Source of the DNA: Dichetophora obliterata
Taxonomy: Eukaryota > Arthropoda > Insecta > Diptera > Sciomyzidae
Assembly (NCBI GenBank): GCA_963920525.1
Contig: OY986436.1
Span: 9,826,001 to 9,890,000, forward strand
DNA length: 64,000 nt
Direction: 5' to 3'
Shown here: in pieces, positions 1 through 11,650 of the stretch
Layout: the number at the start of each line of letters is the position of its first letter
Numbering within the stretch: position 1 is the stretch's first letter
Made by a program: the position numbers and the translations under genes
Notes under the pieces: model-generated
What the model saw: the letters and a program-made list of their open reading frames with translations, nothing else
What the model was told of the DNA's origin: nothing
Databases searched by the model: none

Positions 1-37
1 AGTTATACAAGATAATTTTTTGTTTTATTATTTTAAA

Positions 38-1530
38 CTAGCTGATATACCCGGTGTTACTCGAGAGTAATTTATATAAACATTTTAATATACACTTCTC
101 GGTTTAATGTTTTTTTAAATTTTGGAATTTTGTTTAAAAAAAAAATGTCGAATTTAAGTTTAAGACCACTATAAAAATATTAGTTAAAAATTTACCGTGC
201 TTTTTTAACGAAGGAAAAATTTTATCACTGTTTTTTCACAATCAAAAACTGTTTTTTTGTTTCTAAACTGAACTTACTGGTTATTGGTAAAAATGTTACT
301 TGCACTTCGCTTATGGAAATCAAATTTGTAAAAAAAAAGAAAAATGGACACCAATCTTTCTACATTTTAAGTAGTTTTTCCAGTTGAAAAATAACAATTG
401 GTTTTTGTCTAAAATAAAAAATAAAATAAACTGAGTTGATAGTTGATGCAATTTCTTAAATCTTCAGAATTCCTTTTTTTATGCGAAAAATTGTACAGCC
501 ATTTCTTAAGCTGCCTCTAGACTATATGGCATTGCCTTAAGACATGCCCAAAAAGTCGTCTCAAATTTAATGTCACATCGTGTGGAAGCTTAAAAACTCA
601 GTAGATTACTATATGGAAGATAAATATAAAATTAACGAAAATGTTCGTAATTACTCCAGACATAACTGCTTTCTTAGATTCAAAATATATAGAGAATTTG
701 AAAACAAAACTCAGTTTTATTAATGGTTGGTATAAAAAAAAAGCCATAACTTTTGATTGGAAAGAGATATTGGGGTAATTTTTGCACATAAATTATTTTT
801 GAAACTTTAAACTTTTAAACTTTTTTGTAAAAAATATAAAAACATTTTGGAAAAAATAAATTTCGCGAAAAAAATCAAATCCCTTGTTGTTTTGATGACA
901 AAAACATTATGCTATGTCATATGAAAGATAGCCAGATGTGCAATTTTTAATTGATTTAATTTTTACAACAACAACAATTTTTGAGTCATTTTTTGAGTAA
1001 AAAGTCAATATTTCGGACCTTTTTTGGCATAATCTTAAAACATATATACACTGACTTAACGGTACAGTTCAACCTATTTTTGTGAAGTGATTTTATTGAA
1101 CTTTTGAACAAAAAAAATTTGAATGAAATATGTTAATGGACAGCGGAGATATTTGCATCGAAAGACCAAACTTTGATTTTCATGTCGTTTTTTTCTCATT
1201 CTTAGGCAACGATGTTTTATGAAAAAGTCGTTGTACTGAAAACTTCTCCAATTTTGAAGATATGTGAATGTTTTTGATGTCAAAATAACAGAAATTTTTT
1301 AACATTAAATACACAAAAATCTCCGATGGTAAAAAGTTTTATAATAACAAAATTACCGTTAGTTGAAAAATTTCAGAGGAGGCGTGGCAAAAACTAAGTA
1401 TGTAACATTTTAAGTTGGGACGCACTTAATATGTATACCTAGTTTGAGCAAAATCCGTTCAGCCATTTAGATTTGTATAAAGGTCAAACAAACAAACAAA
1501 CAAACAGAAAATGAGTTTTATTACTATAGA
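38..1530 (-). mobile_element. Helitron-type element, minus strand
   Basis: Read on the minus strand, the element begins with TC (TCTATAGTAATAAAAC) just after an A and ends with CTAG just before a T, as expected of Helitrons, which insert between A and T without target duplication. Next to the 5' end is a fourfold GTTT run and a stretch resembling the usual insect sentence 'gttcagcc'. The 3' end reads ACCGGGTATATCAGCTAG, like the other three Helitron candidates here. The short frames inside (63 and 69 codons) resemble no Rep/helicase, so it looks non-autonomous. No clear subterminal hairpin was seen. Confidence 0.6.
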
Positions 1531-1854
1531 TTAAAATGTGTATGCATTATTTTACTTTATGAAACTGTTTTGTTAGTATTGAATATCAAATTTTATCCAT
1601 GTTATTTTTCATGAATTTATTTAATTAAAATATTTTCAGTTTAAGAAACATCATAAATATATATAAAATTATATAAAAACATTTTATGTAAATTATCTAT
1701 ATAAAAATAACTATGAAAAGTATTTACAATAATTTCAGTTAAAACAGAGAGCCTGTGTAAACAAACTCAACTAAACTTAAAAAGCAATAAATACTGTTTT
1801 TAATAAAATTATCTAAAACAAGGTAAGATTTTTTAATTTTATTTTCTTAAAATT
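1531..1854. other. AT-rich spacer
   Basis: No gene, repeat or structured element was recognised here; the sequence is AT-rich with short homopolymers. Confidence 0.4.
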
Positions 1855-1879
1855 TGCGTACTAGGACATAATTTTGGTT

Positions 1880-2480
1880 AGTAGTGACCATCAAAAAGAA
1901 GAATATTTTGTCAATATGAATAATGAAATAATTTATACTGAAGAAATTTAGTCCAATTGAAGAACATTTTATTGATATGAATAATAAAATTAGTCTAATT
2001 GAAGGGCTTATTGCAATAACGTGATAAGCCACATGATCTAAAAAATCTATTTTTTGCACTCGATATATTACTCAAAGCATTGCCAACAATCACTAAAATG
2101 ATATGAGCTATATTTTATAAAATGTCGAACCTATTTGTAAAAGTTTCCACGTTCAATTGCATTTCTAAACACAAAATTAAATTTTTCCAAAACTTTAGAG
2201 TCGATTATTTTAAAATATTTTTTATGTGGCTTATCATGTTCTTGCCCTTCAATTGAAGAAAATTTTGTTGTAATGAAAAATATTAGTCGTATTGGAAACA
2301 GTTCGTTAAAATGACCACTGAATTTAGTAATATTGAATACGATTTCGTTATATCGAAGGAAAAAATTACTCAGATTGAAGATAATTTTCTCAATATGAAG
2401 AATAAAAATAGTTATATTGAAGATATTTTGTTAAGTTATTCACTAATTAAAGAAATATTTTTTTGTTAATGTGAAGAATT
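1880..2480. repeat. degenerate short tandem repeat
   Basis: The motif 'attgaagaa.attttgttaatatgaagaataaaa' recurs imperfectly about every 28-35 bases, mixing ATTGAAGAA and AATATGAA(T/G)AAT cores. It is a decayed minisatellite. The 70-codon minus-strand frame through it has no protein features. Confidence 0.5.
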
Positions 2481-3508
2481 TTTCTTTGTTTTGAAAAAAT
2501 TTTGTAAATTTCATTAATTCTTTTTCGTAACATTAAAGAATTTTATTCAAAACGATAAAATTTTATTTAAAATTAAATTTGCAAAAATTATTCAAATTAC
2601 AAAAGATTTGTTGCGTTAACACCTAGGAGGTGTTCAGGAGGTCATCAGCTTGACCTGCTTTTTAATCATATTTACCGCCATAATTTTTTTCTGTGTATCT
2701 AGTCTATGTGCAATAAATATCTACATTATATTGTTATCAATATTGTCCAGCAAGTATTGCTTTAATCTATGTTTGAATAAGACTCTGTTAAATAAGACTA
2801 TGTTAAATTAATGTTAACCGTAACAACTCTTATTATTTGCTCAACCAAAACAGAACAAAAGAAAATAAAAAGCTATTTATTTCAAAGAGCAACTTGAAAA
2901 AAAAGAATGGTTTAAGGCAACTTAAGAAAAAAAATGGAAAAAACAAAATATTTCATATTAAATACAGAGAGATAATAAAATTTTCTCAAATGCCCTCAAG
3001 CAATGCTTGACAAAACAAAATTCCTCAAAAACAAAAAATATGAAATAAGAGAGTTGATTTGAGAAATAATTGAGAGCGGTATTTAAATTGATATGACAGC
3101 AAAGTCTGCCGACAGCCATTTTGGTAACAAAAATTTGATTTGTTTTGGTTTTTTTTTTTGTACTTATAAAAACGCAATAGAAAGGAAATATAAAGTAACA
3201 ACTTCTTACCTTATATTGCAATTTAAAATTTTTTAATAGCTTGCGATATTGAGTCATTGAATTGCGACTGTTTTTTTCGGTTAATGCTTCATAATTGAAC
3301 TAATAATTTTGAGCATTTATTACGTTATTGCTACGTATTATCACATTACAGATGTAAGCTAATTCTACTTACTTTTATGTTTACATTGTTAGCAGCTTGT
3401 TTTCGTTTAATTAAGTAACAGAATTTGTATTATTTGTTAATGTAAACATTAGCAAAGGTTTGTAAATTGTTGCTTTGATGCTTTGAGATTTCGATATTTT
3501 ATTTCGTC
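2481..3508. other. AT-rich spacer with a short palindrome
   Basis: No supported gene. An imperfect palindrome centred on CACCTAGGAGGTG lies at about 2620-2632. A 99-codon minus-strand frame at 2958-3257 shows no recognisable domain, lacks coding-like composition and is probably chance. Confidence 0.35.
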
Positions 3509-3512
3509 TTAA

Positions 3513-4039
3513 CCCATTAACCGTGGTTGAGAGTTTTTTACCCATGAAAATGCTTCTGCTAAATTGATCATATTTCAGGATTGGTAACAGCTAAGTGTTT
3601 AATTTTTTGTTTGTTGCTTTAAGAAAATATAAAGCTTTTGGAGTGTGTCAAGAAATTTTTACGTTAACTATGTACTACATTTTCAAAGTCAAAAGTGATT
3701 AAGTTTAAAAATCAGAAAATTTGTGTTTTTATCATTTGTAAACAATTTTATATATAAGAAAAATGTAAAATCTATCTTAACCAACTACCCAACAATAACT
3801 GCTATGGGTAAAAAAATTCCTGATATAAAAATGTGCTATCGTTGCAGAAGGAATTTGTGCCCATTTACGACGGTAAACACATTAACGACGGTTGGGTATT
3901 TTTATACCCAACTGATATCTCGACTACTGTGAAAGGTACAAAGTTGAAATTTGATGTGGTAGTTTCTGTGATCAATATAAGAGAGCACAAGCAATTTATA
4001 AGAAATCATAGAAAGCGTTTGGGAGCTGCGATTAATGGG
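3513..4039. mobile_element. piggyBac-type non-autonomous element (TTAA duplication)
   Basis: The element starts CCCATTAACCG and ends CGATTAATGGG, and is flanked on both sides by TTAA (3509-3512 and 4040-4043), the target duplication of the piggyBac superfamily. At 527 bp it is too short for a transposase. An internal hairpin (GTTGGGTATTTTTATACCCAAC, split here as arms GTTGGGTA and TACCCAAC) lies at about 3890-3911. The 77- and 69-codon frames inside it are unrecognised. Confidence 0.65.
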
Positions 4040-4130
4040 TTAATGCTGTTGCTTCAAAATTTTTAACATGTTTTTGTTGTATTATTATGTGATAATAATA
4101 AATATATTAACTAACATAATAAACATAAGT

Positions 4131-4157
<27 letters not shown>
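4131..4157. repeat. (TA)n microsatellite
   Basis: Uninterrupted TA dinucleotide run of about 13 units. Confidence 0.9.
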
Positions 4158-4161
<4 letters not shown>

Positions 4162-4596
4162 CTATGTATACTCATCATGATATTGAATTCACCTCCATAC
4201 TCAGTTTAAGCTATAGTAGTTCACCTCTGTACTTAGTTTAAGCTATTTGTAAATGATTATGTTTTAATAAAAGGCAGTTGCCAATCAGACATTAAAAGAA
4301 GAACTTAACAGTTTTTGAGTAAGCAAATAAACTGGGTTAATGTTTAGCGATAATTGGATAGGAGTTAAAACATTTTTTTATTACAGTATTTTCTATTATT
4401 ACTTTTGAATTTTAAACATTTGCAGTATTTTTGTCTATTTGTTTTTGCAACTTGGTATTTGTTCAGAAGTTTCGATTGCATATTGAATAAATTATAACAT
4501 AAAGGAATATGCCTAAATAATACATTTCAACTTACAATATTTTGAAGAAAGAAAAATCAAGGTATCAAAATAATTTTAAAGTGGGTTTTGAATTTT
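4158..4596. other. AT-rich spacer
   Basis: No gene or element recognised. A short direct repeat ('cacct(c/t)..tactcagtttaagctat') occurs twice around 4191-4243. Confidence 0.35.
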
Positions 4597-4898
4597 CGGT
4601 GTGACAGTCATCCTGGACTTTAAAAGCGACCTAGTGTAAGTTGTATATCGGATCGATTACAACACGAAATGCCGCGCACAAAAGTTGTCAAACGCCCAAA
4701 AAATATACAATCTAAAACAAAAATCTTGAATCGGTTGATAACTGATTGAGTGACTGGGATATAAGTGCGTTAACGAACGCAGACTCGGTTTTTTTTTAAC
4801 AACTTGTATGCTCCATTTAGTGTTGAACTCGACCAGGCCCTACAACTTCCACTAGGTCACTTTAAAATTGCATGCTGTCTAGGTTTTAGGTCACACCG
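4597..4898. mobile_element. candidate MITE with CGGTGTGAC termini
   Basis: Nine-base perfect terminal inverted repeats (CGGTGTGAC/GTCACACCG) are followed by inner inverted matches around ACTTTAAAAGCGACCTAGTG and its counterpart CCACTAGGTCACTTTAAAAT. Target duplication is unclear, so the superfamily is not assigned. Confidence 0.4.
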
Positions 4899-5170
4899 TG
4901 TAATAAACGAATACATAGTTGTTAATTTGATTAAGAGTATCTTTGTAATTTAGAATGTTTCTAAAACTACGTTTACATATAGAGATTAAAACGAGGTTAA
5001 GGCCCTTAATGAGATTAACTCCTAAATCTTGGTGAATTTTATTAGATTAGCCATAGAAAAGTTAACCTCATTCTGAAGTAGATTAATAATAAATCTCTTT
5101 GCTTATCTTCTAAAAAAAGTTTGCAACTCTGTAAATATTGGTAATTTCTTAAAAACTGCACTACTGCAAA

Positions 5171-5714
5171 TAGGGCTGTTCACATTTCAAACCGCTCATC
5201 AAATCGATCATCAACTGATTTGACAAATGATTTGACCAACAGAATTTATATGGATTTGATGGCGATTTGACGAGTGTGAACACTCATCAAATCGTTGGTC
5301 AAATCGTTTGATGAAAATCAAAATTTTTTGATTTTTCTGCTGATTTGACGAATGATTTGACGAGCGTGAACACTCGTCAAATTGTGTAGTACGATTTTGT
5401 CAGTTCAAAAAAGTTTTCAACCTGAGCACATCGTGGCAAAAGAGGGAGCGGAAGAAAATAATAGCAAAAAAATAATAAATAACTGTTGCAAATAATTTAT
5501 ATTAATTTATAAAATAATTTCATCATCTTCCAATACGATTTTACTAACAAGTGGTATTAAAAATGTTCCGTCATCGCGATGTGCTTACTTCGGTGTTCAA
5601 GATAAAATGAAATTTGACGAAAAATTTGATGAGCGGTGGTCAAACGAAAACACTTTTGTGGTCAAACGATTTGACAAATGATTTGATGAGCGGTTTGAAA
5701 TGTGAACAGCCCTA
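5171..5714. mobile_element. MITE with GGGCTGTTCACA termini and TA duplication
   Basis: Inverted repeats of about 35 bases (GGGCTGTTCACATTTCAAAC) start right after TA and end before TA; the given bounds include those TAs. The interior is built from many direct and inverted copies of a 'GATTTGAC(A/G)A(A/G)TG' core. A TA duplication suggests Tc1/mariner-like mobilisation, but this is inference. Confidence 0.65.
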
Positions 5715-5752
5715 ATGGGAATAAAGAAAACTTACTCATTGAAGGTCAATAA

Positions 5753-5960
5753 GGACTATGTTACGGTGGCGGTCACATGATCCCCGGTCACGTGTTTTCA
5801 TGCTAAAACACATATGTTGTGAATAAATTTACAACGAAACTTGCTTTCATTCTATGATTTGGTCAAAATTTATACCCTTACTCACTCTCTCAAAGATCCC
5901 ATTTACATTAAAACAAAAACAATGTATGACGTGCCTTTTACCGCTGCCATAACATAGCCC
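5753..5960. mobile_element. small MITE
   Basis: Inverted termini GGACTATGTTACGGTGGCGG and (reverse complement of the right end) GGGCTATGTTATGGCAGCGG match at most positions. The interior has no coding frame. Confidence 0.5.
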
Positions 5961-6137
5961 TATCCTAAAACAAAACAAAACGAAGCAACGAAATGTCAAA
6001 TTTGATCTCTTTCACACTAGTGAAAACAGTGTAGATTGCAAAAGGGAATTTTCTTAATCTTGTTTGTTTTAATCTCGTATGTAAATGTAGCATAATGTAG
6101 AAAATATCTTTAATTTAGAGTTTTTTGGAACGAAGCT

Positions 6138-6190
6138 TCCTTACGCGGCTTCCGAGTGGAGCGTTTAAGTAGAAGCCGTCACGTAAGAGT
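6138..6190. repeat. short GC-rich hairpin
   Basis: Arms CTTACGCGGCTTC and GAAGCCGTCACGTAAG can pair imperfectly. It is followed by a short (TG)n run at about 6199-6214. No function can be assigned. Confidence 0.3.
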
Positions 6191-6515
6191 GAGACTGCTA
6201 TGTGTGTGTGTGTGCGAGTGAGTATTAAGATTCGAGTCAGCGTTGCCGCCTTGGTAGAATTCCACCAAATGTGGTAGTTTTTTCTTTTAACGGGCTTTTG
6301 GTTATTTGGTAGATTTCGTAAATTTTTCCAAATTTATTCCATAAAACTCTTAGAAATTAAATAAAAATGGAAAAGACAACGATTCCAAAGTATCATATTT
6401 CTGAGCGCTTTCAAATTTAGTTCTTTTGTTCGACTGTCAGAATTGCCTACCATTTTTCACGTCATTGCCCTATAGTTCTGCAGCAGCAGAAATAACTTTT
6501 TCTGACTTGACATTA

Positions 6516-6786
6516 CGGGTATTCACGATTCAGTGTACTTGCCTGTGCAGTTGAGGATTTGAGGACTTGTGCAGTTAGGTTTCCGTGAACACACCACTAT
6601 CACTTTTTTCAAAGCTCAAAACTTTCAAAGCGCACAAGTGCACGACTGTTCAAATCCTCAAGTTTGAGGCTGCAGTAGCAAAGCACTTTTGCAGATTTTT
6701 GACACACGTGTATTTTGTTTTTGTAAAGTGTACAAGTCCTCAAGTCATCAACTGCACTGGCAAGCGCACTGAATCGTGAATACCCC
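6516..6786. mobile_element. MITE with GGGTATTCACGAT termini and TA duplication
   Basis: Long inverted repeats of about 60 bases start CGGGTATTCACGATTCAGTG and are flanked by TA on both sides (6514-6515 and 6787-6788). Arms contain CTTGCC(T/A)GTGCAGTTGA and GGACTTGT(G/A)CA cores. The 64-codon frame across it is a by-product of the inverted repeats. Confidence 0.65.
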
Positions 6787-6934
6787 TAATAATACAAACA
6801 ATATGTAGGAACAAGTTAGAGCATATCACAATTAATAATATAATGCTGGCTAAAAATTGGCCAAAAATAATACTGATGTTCACTACGTTTGGTCAGCTAA
6901 AACCGATTTTTGAATTTTTAATTTTATATGAAAA

Positions 6935-7683
6935 CTAGCTTAAACCCGGCGCGTTGCTGCCGCGGCCCCGTTGCCAAACGCGAATAAAATGTTATCAGTG
7001 AAACTGTATATGTAAATTGTGGTCGAATACTCAATTCCATGGCTGTGCGACCTATAACTCAAAAGCTGTAGAATTTCTCAAATTTTGGTTGCATGGGAGG
7101 TGACACGCCCCCTTGTCCAACGCCATACAAAGTTATCAGTAAAACTGCATGTGTAAATTGAGTTCGAATGCTGAATTCCGAGGCTTTGTTTGCTTTGTTT
7201 GACTGACTCAAAAGCTATTCGATATCGCAAATTTGGGTTGTATAAGAGGTGCCACGCCCCTTTGTCCAACTCCCATAAAATTTTATCAGTAAAACGCCAC
7301 GTGTAAATTGTGGTCGAATTTCGAATTCCAAGGATGTGCGGCCTATAACTCCAAAGCTATTCGATATCGCAAATTTGGGTTGTATGGGAGGTGCCACGCC
7401 CCCTTGTCCAACTCTCACAAAATTTTATCTGCGAAGCGGCACGTGTAAATTGTCTAATACCGAATTCCGAGGCTAAGCGGCTTATAACTCCAAAGATATT
7501 CGATATCGCAAATTTGGGTTGTATGGGAGGTGCCACGCCCACTGTTAGTAGGAGGTTGAAATATACTTTAAGACCTATTCTCATACCTACAAAATATACA
7601 TACAAAATTTCATGAAAATCGGTCGAGCCGTTTCGGAGGAGTTCGATTACGCACCCCGTGACAGAAGAATTTTATATATTAGA
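6935..7683 (-). mobile_element. Helitron-type element with internal tandem repeat, minus strand
   Basis: On the minus strand it starts TCTAATATATAAAATTC after an A and ends GGGTTTAAGCTAG before a T. Inside are about four and a half direct repeats of roughly 130-140 bases (about 7080-7550) around the core 'GGGAGGTGCCACGCCC' followed by 'TTGTCCAAC' and later 'CGATATCGCAAATTTGGG'. The overlapping 63-82 codon frames with the repeated peptide APPIQPKFAI are translations of this repeat, not genes. Confidence 0.65.
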
Positions 7684-8046
7684 TACATCTTTTTCTGTAT
7701 GTCCCCTCAAAATTTTGTATGCTAGCTTCATTATGTTTTTCTAGTCAAATGAATTAATAGACTGTGATTTTATTTTATAGAAATAATTTTTATTATATTT
7801 AAGAATTTTATTTTCTTAAATAAAATTAATATGTAAACATTTTCGGGTTTATAATAAAATGTGTATTTTTATTAATGATTGCTTAACAGACAGTTTTACA
7901 GCATTCCGAAAAGAGTATTAAAGTTTTAGTTTGCTTTGGTAGTTTTTTGTGCAATTTGGTAGATTTTTTAAATGAGATTGGTAGCTAAAATTTTTTTGAG
8001 TGGCAGCCCTGATTCGAGCAGATTTACAAACGAGTAGGCGAGTTCT

Positions 8047-8085
8047 TCTCTCTCTCTCTCTCTCTTTCTCTCTCTATCTCTTTTC
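8047..8085. repeat. (TC)n microsatellite
   Basis: Imperfect run of CT dinucleotides, degenerating into TCTCTATCTCTTTT. Confidence 0.85.
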
Positions 8086-8130
8086 TGTTTCTGACACATA
8101 GAAATTTCGTTAAAACCGGGGTATAAGTAA

Positions 8131-8535
8131 CCAGGTAGCATTGCCAATTGCTTATGTTATCTTCTACAAGGAAACCATATCCTGTCAAAAACAGCTGTTA
8201 GTGAAACAAAGCGGAAATTGAAGAAAGTGTCAAAAACATTACACAAACAGAATGGTTGCATTCAGCGAAGTCAACAGTTGGCAACTGTTGTGCACTTAAA
8301 TTAATTAACCCGGAAAGAAAGCAGCAAATTTGAGTGTAAAACCTTTGCAATTAAATTATTTACATTATTAAATAAATAAATTAAAAAAATCTATAAATTT
8401 TCTGACGTTTAGAGTAACAACACATTCAGAGAAAAACATCGCTTACTAAGGTATCGCTACCATAGCAGTTTACAACAGTTTACTCTGCTGAATGTGAGTA
8501 TATTTTTGGACAGGAGCACTGTCAATGCTACCTGG
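8131..8535. mobile_element. MITE with TAA target duplication (Harbinger-type?)
   Basis: Inverted termini CCAGGTAGCATTGCCA and, from the right end, CCAGGTAGCATTGACA. TAA flanks the element on both sides, a 3-bp TWA duplication typical of PIF/Harbinger elements. No transposase frame inside. Confidence 0.55.
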
Positions 8536-8620
8536 TAAACAATTATACTATGGATAAAACCAATTTGTTATTTTTATTTGTGTTTATTTTTTAAATCATA
8601 CGTGAGAATCTTTATTGCTA

Positions 8621-8935
8621 TTAAGTCTAAAGCTTAGTATGCTGTTTTTGGTGTAGAGTCAAAATTTTTGTGTGGAAAAAAGCATTTGCCGTTCTGGTTG
8701 GCAGATTCATATTTTTATTGCTGCAAAATTAATTTCCTATAAAAGGAGGACTACACATTAATAAACTATATAAATGCAACAATAAATTTGTTAAATAACA
8801 AATTCAACACTTAAACATACTTACTGCATATAATCGACAGCGAAATTTTGATATTTCAACTCTCCACTCACGAACGGAAATTTGGCAAAATAGCAATAAT
8901 TTTCGTCCCTGCAGCATACTAAGCTTAAGGAAATG
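8621..8935. repeat. inverted-repeat pair
   Basis: A 15-base perfect inverted repeat (AAGCTTAGTATGCTG at 8630-8644, its complement at 8912-8926) brackets about 270 bases. It could be the inner ends of a further MITE, but outer boundaries are not clear. Nothing else is seen from 8536 to 8970. Confidence 0.35.
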
Positions 8936-8969
8936 AAAACTGCAGAAAATGTATGTAATACAGTATAAT

Positions 8970-10192
8970 CTGATGTAAGAATTTTAAAAAAGTTTTTTTG
9001 CCACTTAGGTTAACCCTAAATATGCGTTTTTTGTTTTATACTCTTTGTAGAAGCGCTGATCGATAATTTCGAATCTTATCTTAGAATAAAAACAAAAAAT
9101 TTTACACAAGGGTGGATCCTAAAAATGTGTTTTGTGGCTTTATTCACTTTGTAGATGCGCTAAGAAGTATAAGGGATCGCTAATTTCGAAAAGTTTTTTG
9201 ACACTAGGATGCACCCTATTATGTGTATTAAGGGGTCGCTGATTTTGAATCTCATGCTAGAATTTAAAACATTTTTTACGCAAGGGTGGACCCTAAAATT
9301 GTGTTTTTGTTTTGTGTTATCACTGATTTCGAACCTTATGTAAGAATTTCAAAAAGATATTTTGCACTAGGGTGGACCCAAAAAATGTGCTTTTTGGCTT
9401 TATACTATTTAAAGATGAGCTTGTCGTTGATTTCAGATCTGATGTTAGAATTTCAAGAAGTTTTTTGACACAAAGGTGGACCCTAAAATTGTGTTTTTTG
9501 CTTTATACTCTTTGTGTATGTGCTGGACGCATAAGGGGTCGCTGATTTCGAATCTTATGTTAGAATTAAAAAAAATTTTTTGAAACTAGAGTGGACCCTA
9601 AAAATGTGTTTATGTTATCGCTGATTTCAAATCTGATTACAGAATTTCAAAAAGTTTTTGACACTGGGGTGGACCCTAAAAGTGTGTTTTTGTTTAATAC
9701 CTCTTCTGGTGTAAAAATTTCAAAAAATTCTTTCAGCACTAGGGTGGACCTTAAAAATGTGTTTTTTGGCTTTATACTATTTGAAGATGCGCTTCTCGCT
9801 GATTTCAAATCTGATGTTAGAGTTTCAAGAGGTTTTTTGACACTAGGGTGGATCCTAAAAATGTGTTTTTTGCTTTATACTCTTTGTGTATGTGGTGGAA
9901 GCATAAAGGGGTCGCTGATTTCGAATCTTATGTTAGAATTTAAAAAAATTAAAATTACACTAGGGTGGACCCTAAAAATGTGCTTTTGTTTTGTGTTATC
10001 GCTGATTTCGAACCTGATGTAAGAATTTAAAAAGTTTTTGACACTAGGGTGGACCCTAAAAATGTGTTTTTTTTTTTCTTTATTATCTTTATGTATGTGC
10101 TGGACGCATACAGGGGTCGCTGATTTCGAATCTTATGTTAGAATTTAAAATATTTTTTAACACTAGGGTGGACCGAAAAATGTTTTTTGTTT
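8970..10192. repeat. diverged minisatellite array
   Basis: At least eleven copies of a unit containing 'CACTAGGGTGGACCCTAAAAATGTG', followed variably by 'TTTATACTCTTTGT' and 'GGGGTCGCTGATTTCGAATC' (shown here in pieces). Units vary from about 70 to 120 bases because parts are missing in some copies. Units share most of their sequence, so the 143-codon frame at 9591-10022 stays open by repetition (recurrent DPK.VF and ISNLM peptides) and is not supported as a gene. Confidence 0.8.
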
Positions 10193-10716
10193 TATACACT
10201 CAAAAAACTGATTGTTTGAGTTAAATTTGTGAGAAACAATCATATATTTAAACTAAATGCTTGGTGATCCCAATTTATACTAATGAATTGTTCGAAATAA
10301 TTATACTTTGATTAAAACACTACACTTATGCATATGATCAATGTAAACATTAATCATCTAATAGAAATATTCTATTATTATAACCTAATGCTGCAACTGT
10401 TACAGTAAAACACTTTATGAGTAATGATTCAATTTAGTAGTCCATAACAGTTCAATGAATTATAACTAATAATTCTATTGTTTGCTGAACACACCCCTTT
10501 GAATTTGACATCTCTAAAAACATGCCACATTGGCATCACTTTGTGTTTCGTTCAAGTTTAGTGCGGTCAAGTGAGTAAAGTCGTGTGTTAAATTAAACTG
10601 AAATTAAAATCTATTCAGGAAATGGTGCTAATAAATAAATGAAAAATAGTTTTTAAATAATAAGTAATTCAGCCCTACCATAGAAGGCGTCGTAGACACC
10701 CAATAGCGACGACTAG

Positions 10717-10844
10717 TGTAAAATTGGTATCGGAACGCCAAGTATTAAAGATATTTTCACGGTTTTTAGCGCTGAACTACTGAATAAAGAAGCTGGAACA
10801 GTTCATGTCGATGTAGATGGATGCAGAGTGCCAATATTGTGGAG
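10717..10844 (+). CDS. possible upstream exon of the CMC-type transposon
   Basis: An open stretch encodes about 42 residues, ending in VDVDGCRVPILW followed by the splice-donor-like GTAAGT at 10845-10850. It lies in the same strand and element as the 11837-12646 frame. I do not recognise the peptide and cannot identify its start or its acceptor partner, so this is only an exon candidate. A possible acceptor (poly-T then ATGCAG) lies at 11641-11646. Confidence 0.25.
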
Positions 10845-11650
10845 GTAAGTATTGAAAGATTTTACCTTTAAACAGTTGCTGGAAACAGCATTAATAAGGC
10901 CACGCACACAGTTAAGCGTAGGAGCGTTGCGTTGCGGTGCTGTGCGTGAAGCGTTTTGCTGCGAAAAAACTGTTCGCATGCTTCCTTATCAGGATGAGCA
11001 TTGTAAAGAATATAAGTGTTAAGCGGACATAAGAGCTTTACTGTGCGCACCCAAGCGCTTTGCAAACACCTTCAACAGCACAACACCAAAACACGTCGCG
11101 CACAACACAGATACAGGAAAAATTTGCGATTTTTGGGGATCCGCGATTTCAAAGTAGAGTTTTGTTCAGAACACAAACAAAATATTTTTGGAATACCGTT
11201 AATTTTCCAAAAATTTGCAGTATTAAAATGCTAAAAATATACTTTATTATTAAAGTCTAAAATTTTATCTTTCATTTGATATACAGGGTGTCCCAGATCA
11301 ACGTTTCAATCCGCCGCTGGTTGATTCCAAGACAAGAAAAAAATTGTATGACAGGGGGAGGTGTTCATTCCCCCTGTTTCGAGCTATAAGCGGACGTTAA
11401 GCAAACAAGGCATTCATAGGTGTCATCAGTTTTAATGTAATAACTTAAAAAGTATTACATATAGGAAACTATTTGAAACGGTTTTCTTTAGCTTTTTAAT
11501 TTGTCAATTAATCTGTTTAAGTTTTTTGGTATTTTTAACCATGGAATAATTTATAGCAACTTAAATATGAAAAATATGTTTTTTATTTTCTTTTTTCAAG
11601 TTCCTGTGACATAAATAATTCTTATAAAATATTTTTTTTAATGCAGTCTT

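Larger units (their letters stand above)
4967..6090. mobile_element. MITE-like element with nested insertions
   Basis: Terminal inverted repeats are CTACGTTTACATATAGAG on the left and, reverse-complemented, CTACATTTACATACGAGATT on the right, both followed by TTAAAAC(G/A)A. Two other inverted-repeat elements (5171-5714 and 5753-5960) lie inside. Removing them leaves roughly 370 bases of original element. Target duplication is not obvious. Confidence 0.5.
6238..8011. mobile_element. hAT-like element, 8-bp target duplication, with nested elements
   Basis: The left end CAGCGTTGCCGCC and the right end (reverse complement CAGGGCTGCCACT) fit hAT-type termini. Flanking octamers ATTCGAGT (6230-6237) and ATTCGAGC (8012-8019) match at 7 of 8 positions. 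Both ends are followed by repeats of 'TTGGTAG(A/T)TTT'. No transposase frame exists; much of the length is a nested MITE (6516-6786) and a nested Helitron (6935-7683). Confidence 0.6.

Noticed and set aside
7078..7615. Several overlapping 63-82 codon frames with APPIQPKFAI repeats
   Set aside because: Products of the tandem repeat inside a Helitron, open on both strands.
9591..10022. 143-codon plus-strand frame
   Set aside because: It translates the minisatellite repeat; recurrent DPK and ISNLM peptides follow the DNA unit, with no start context or domain.
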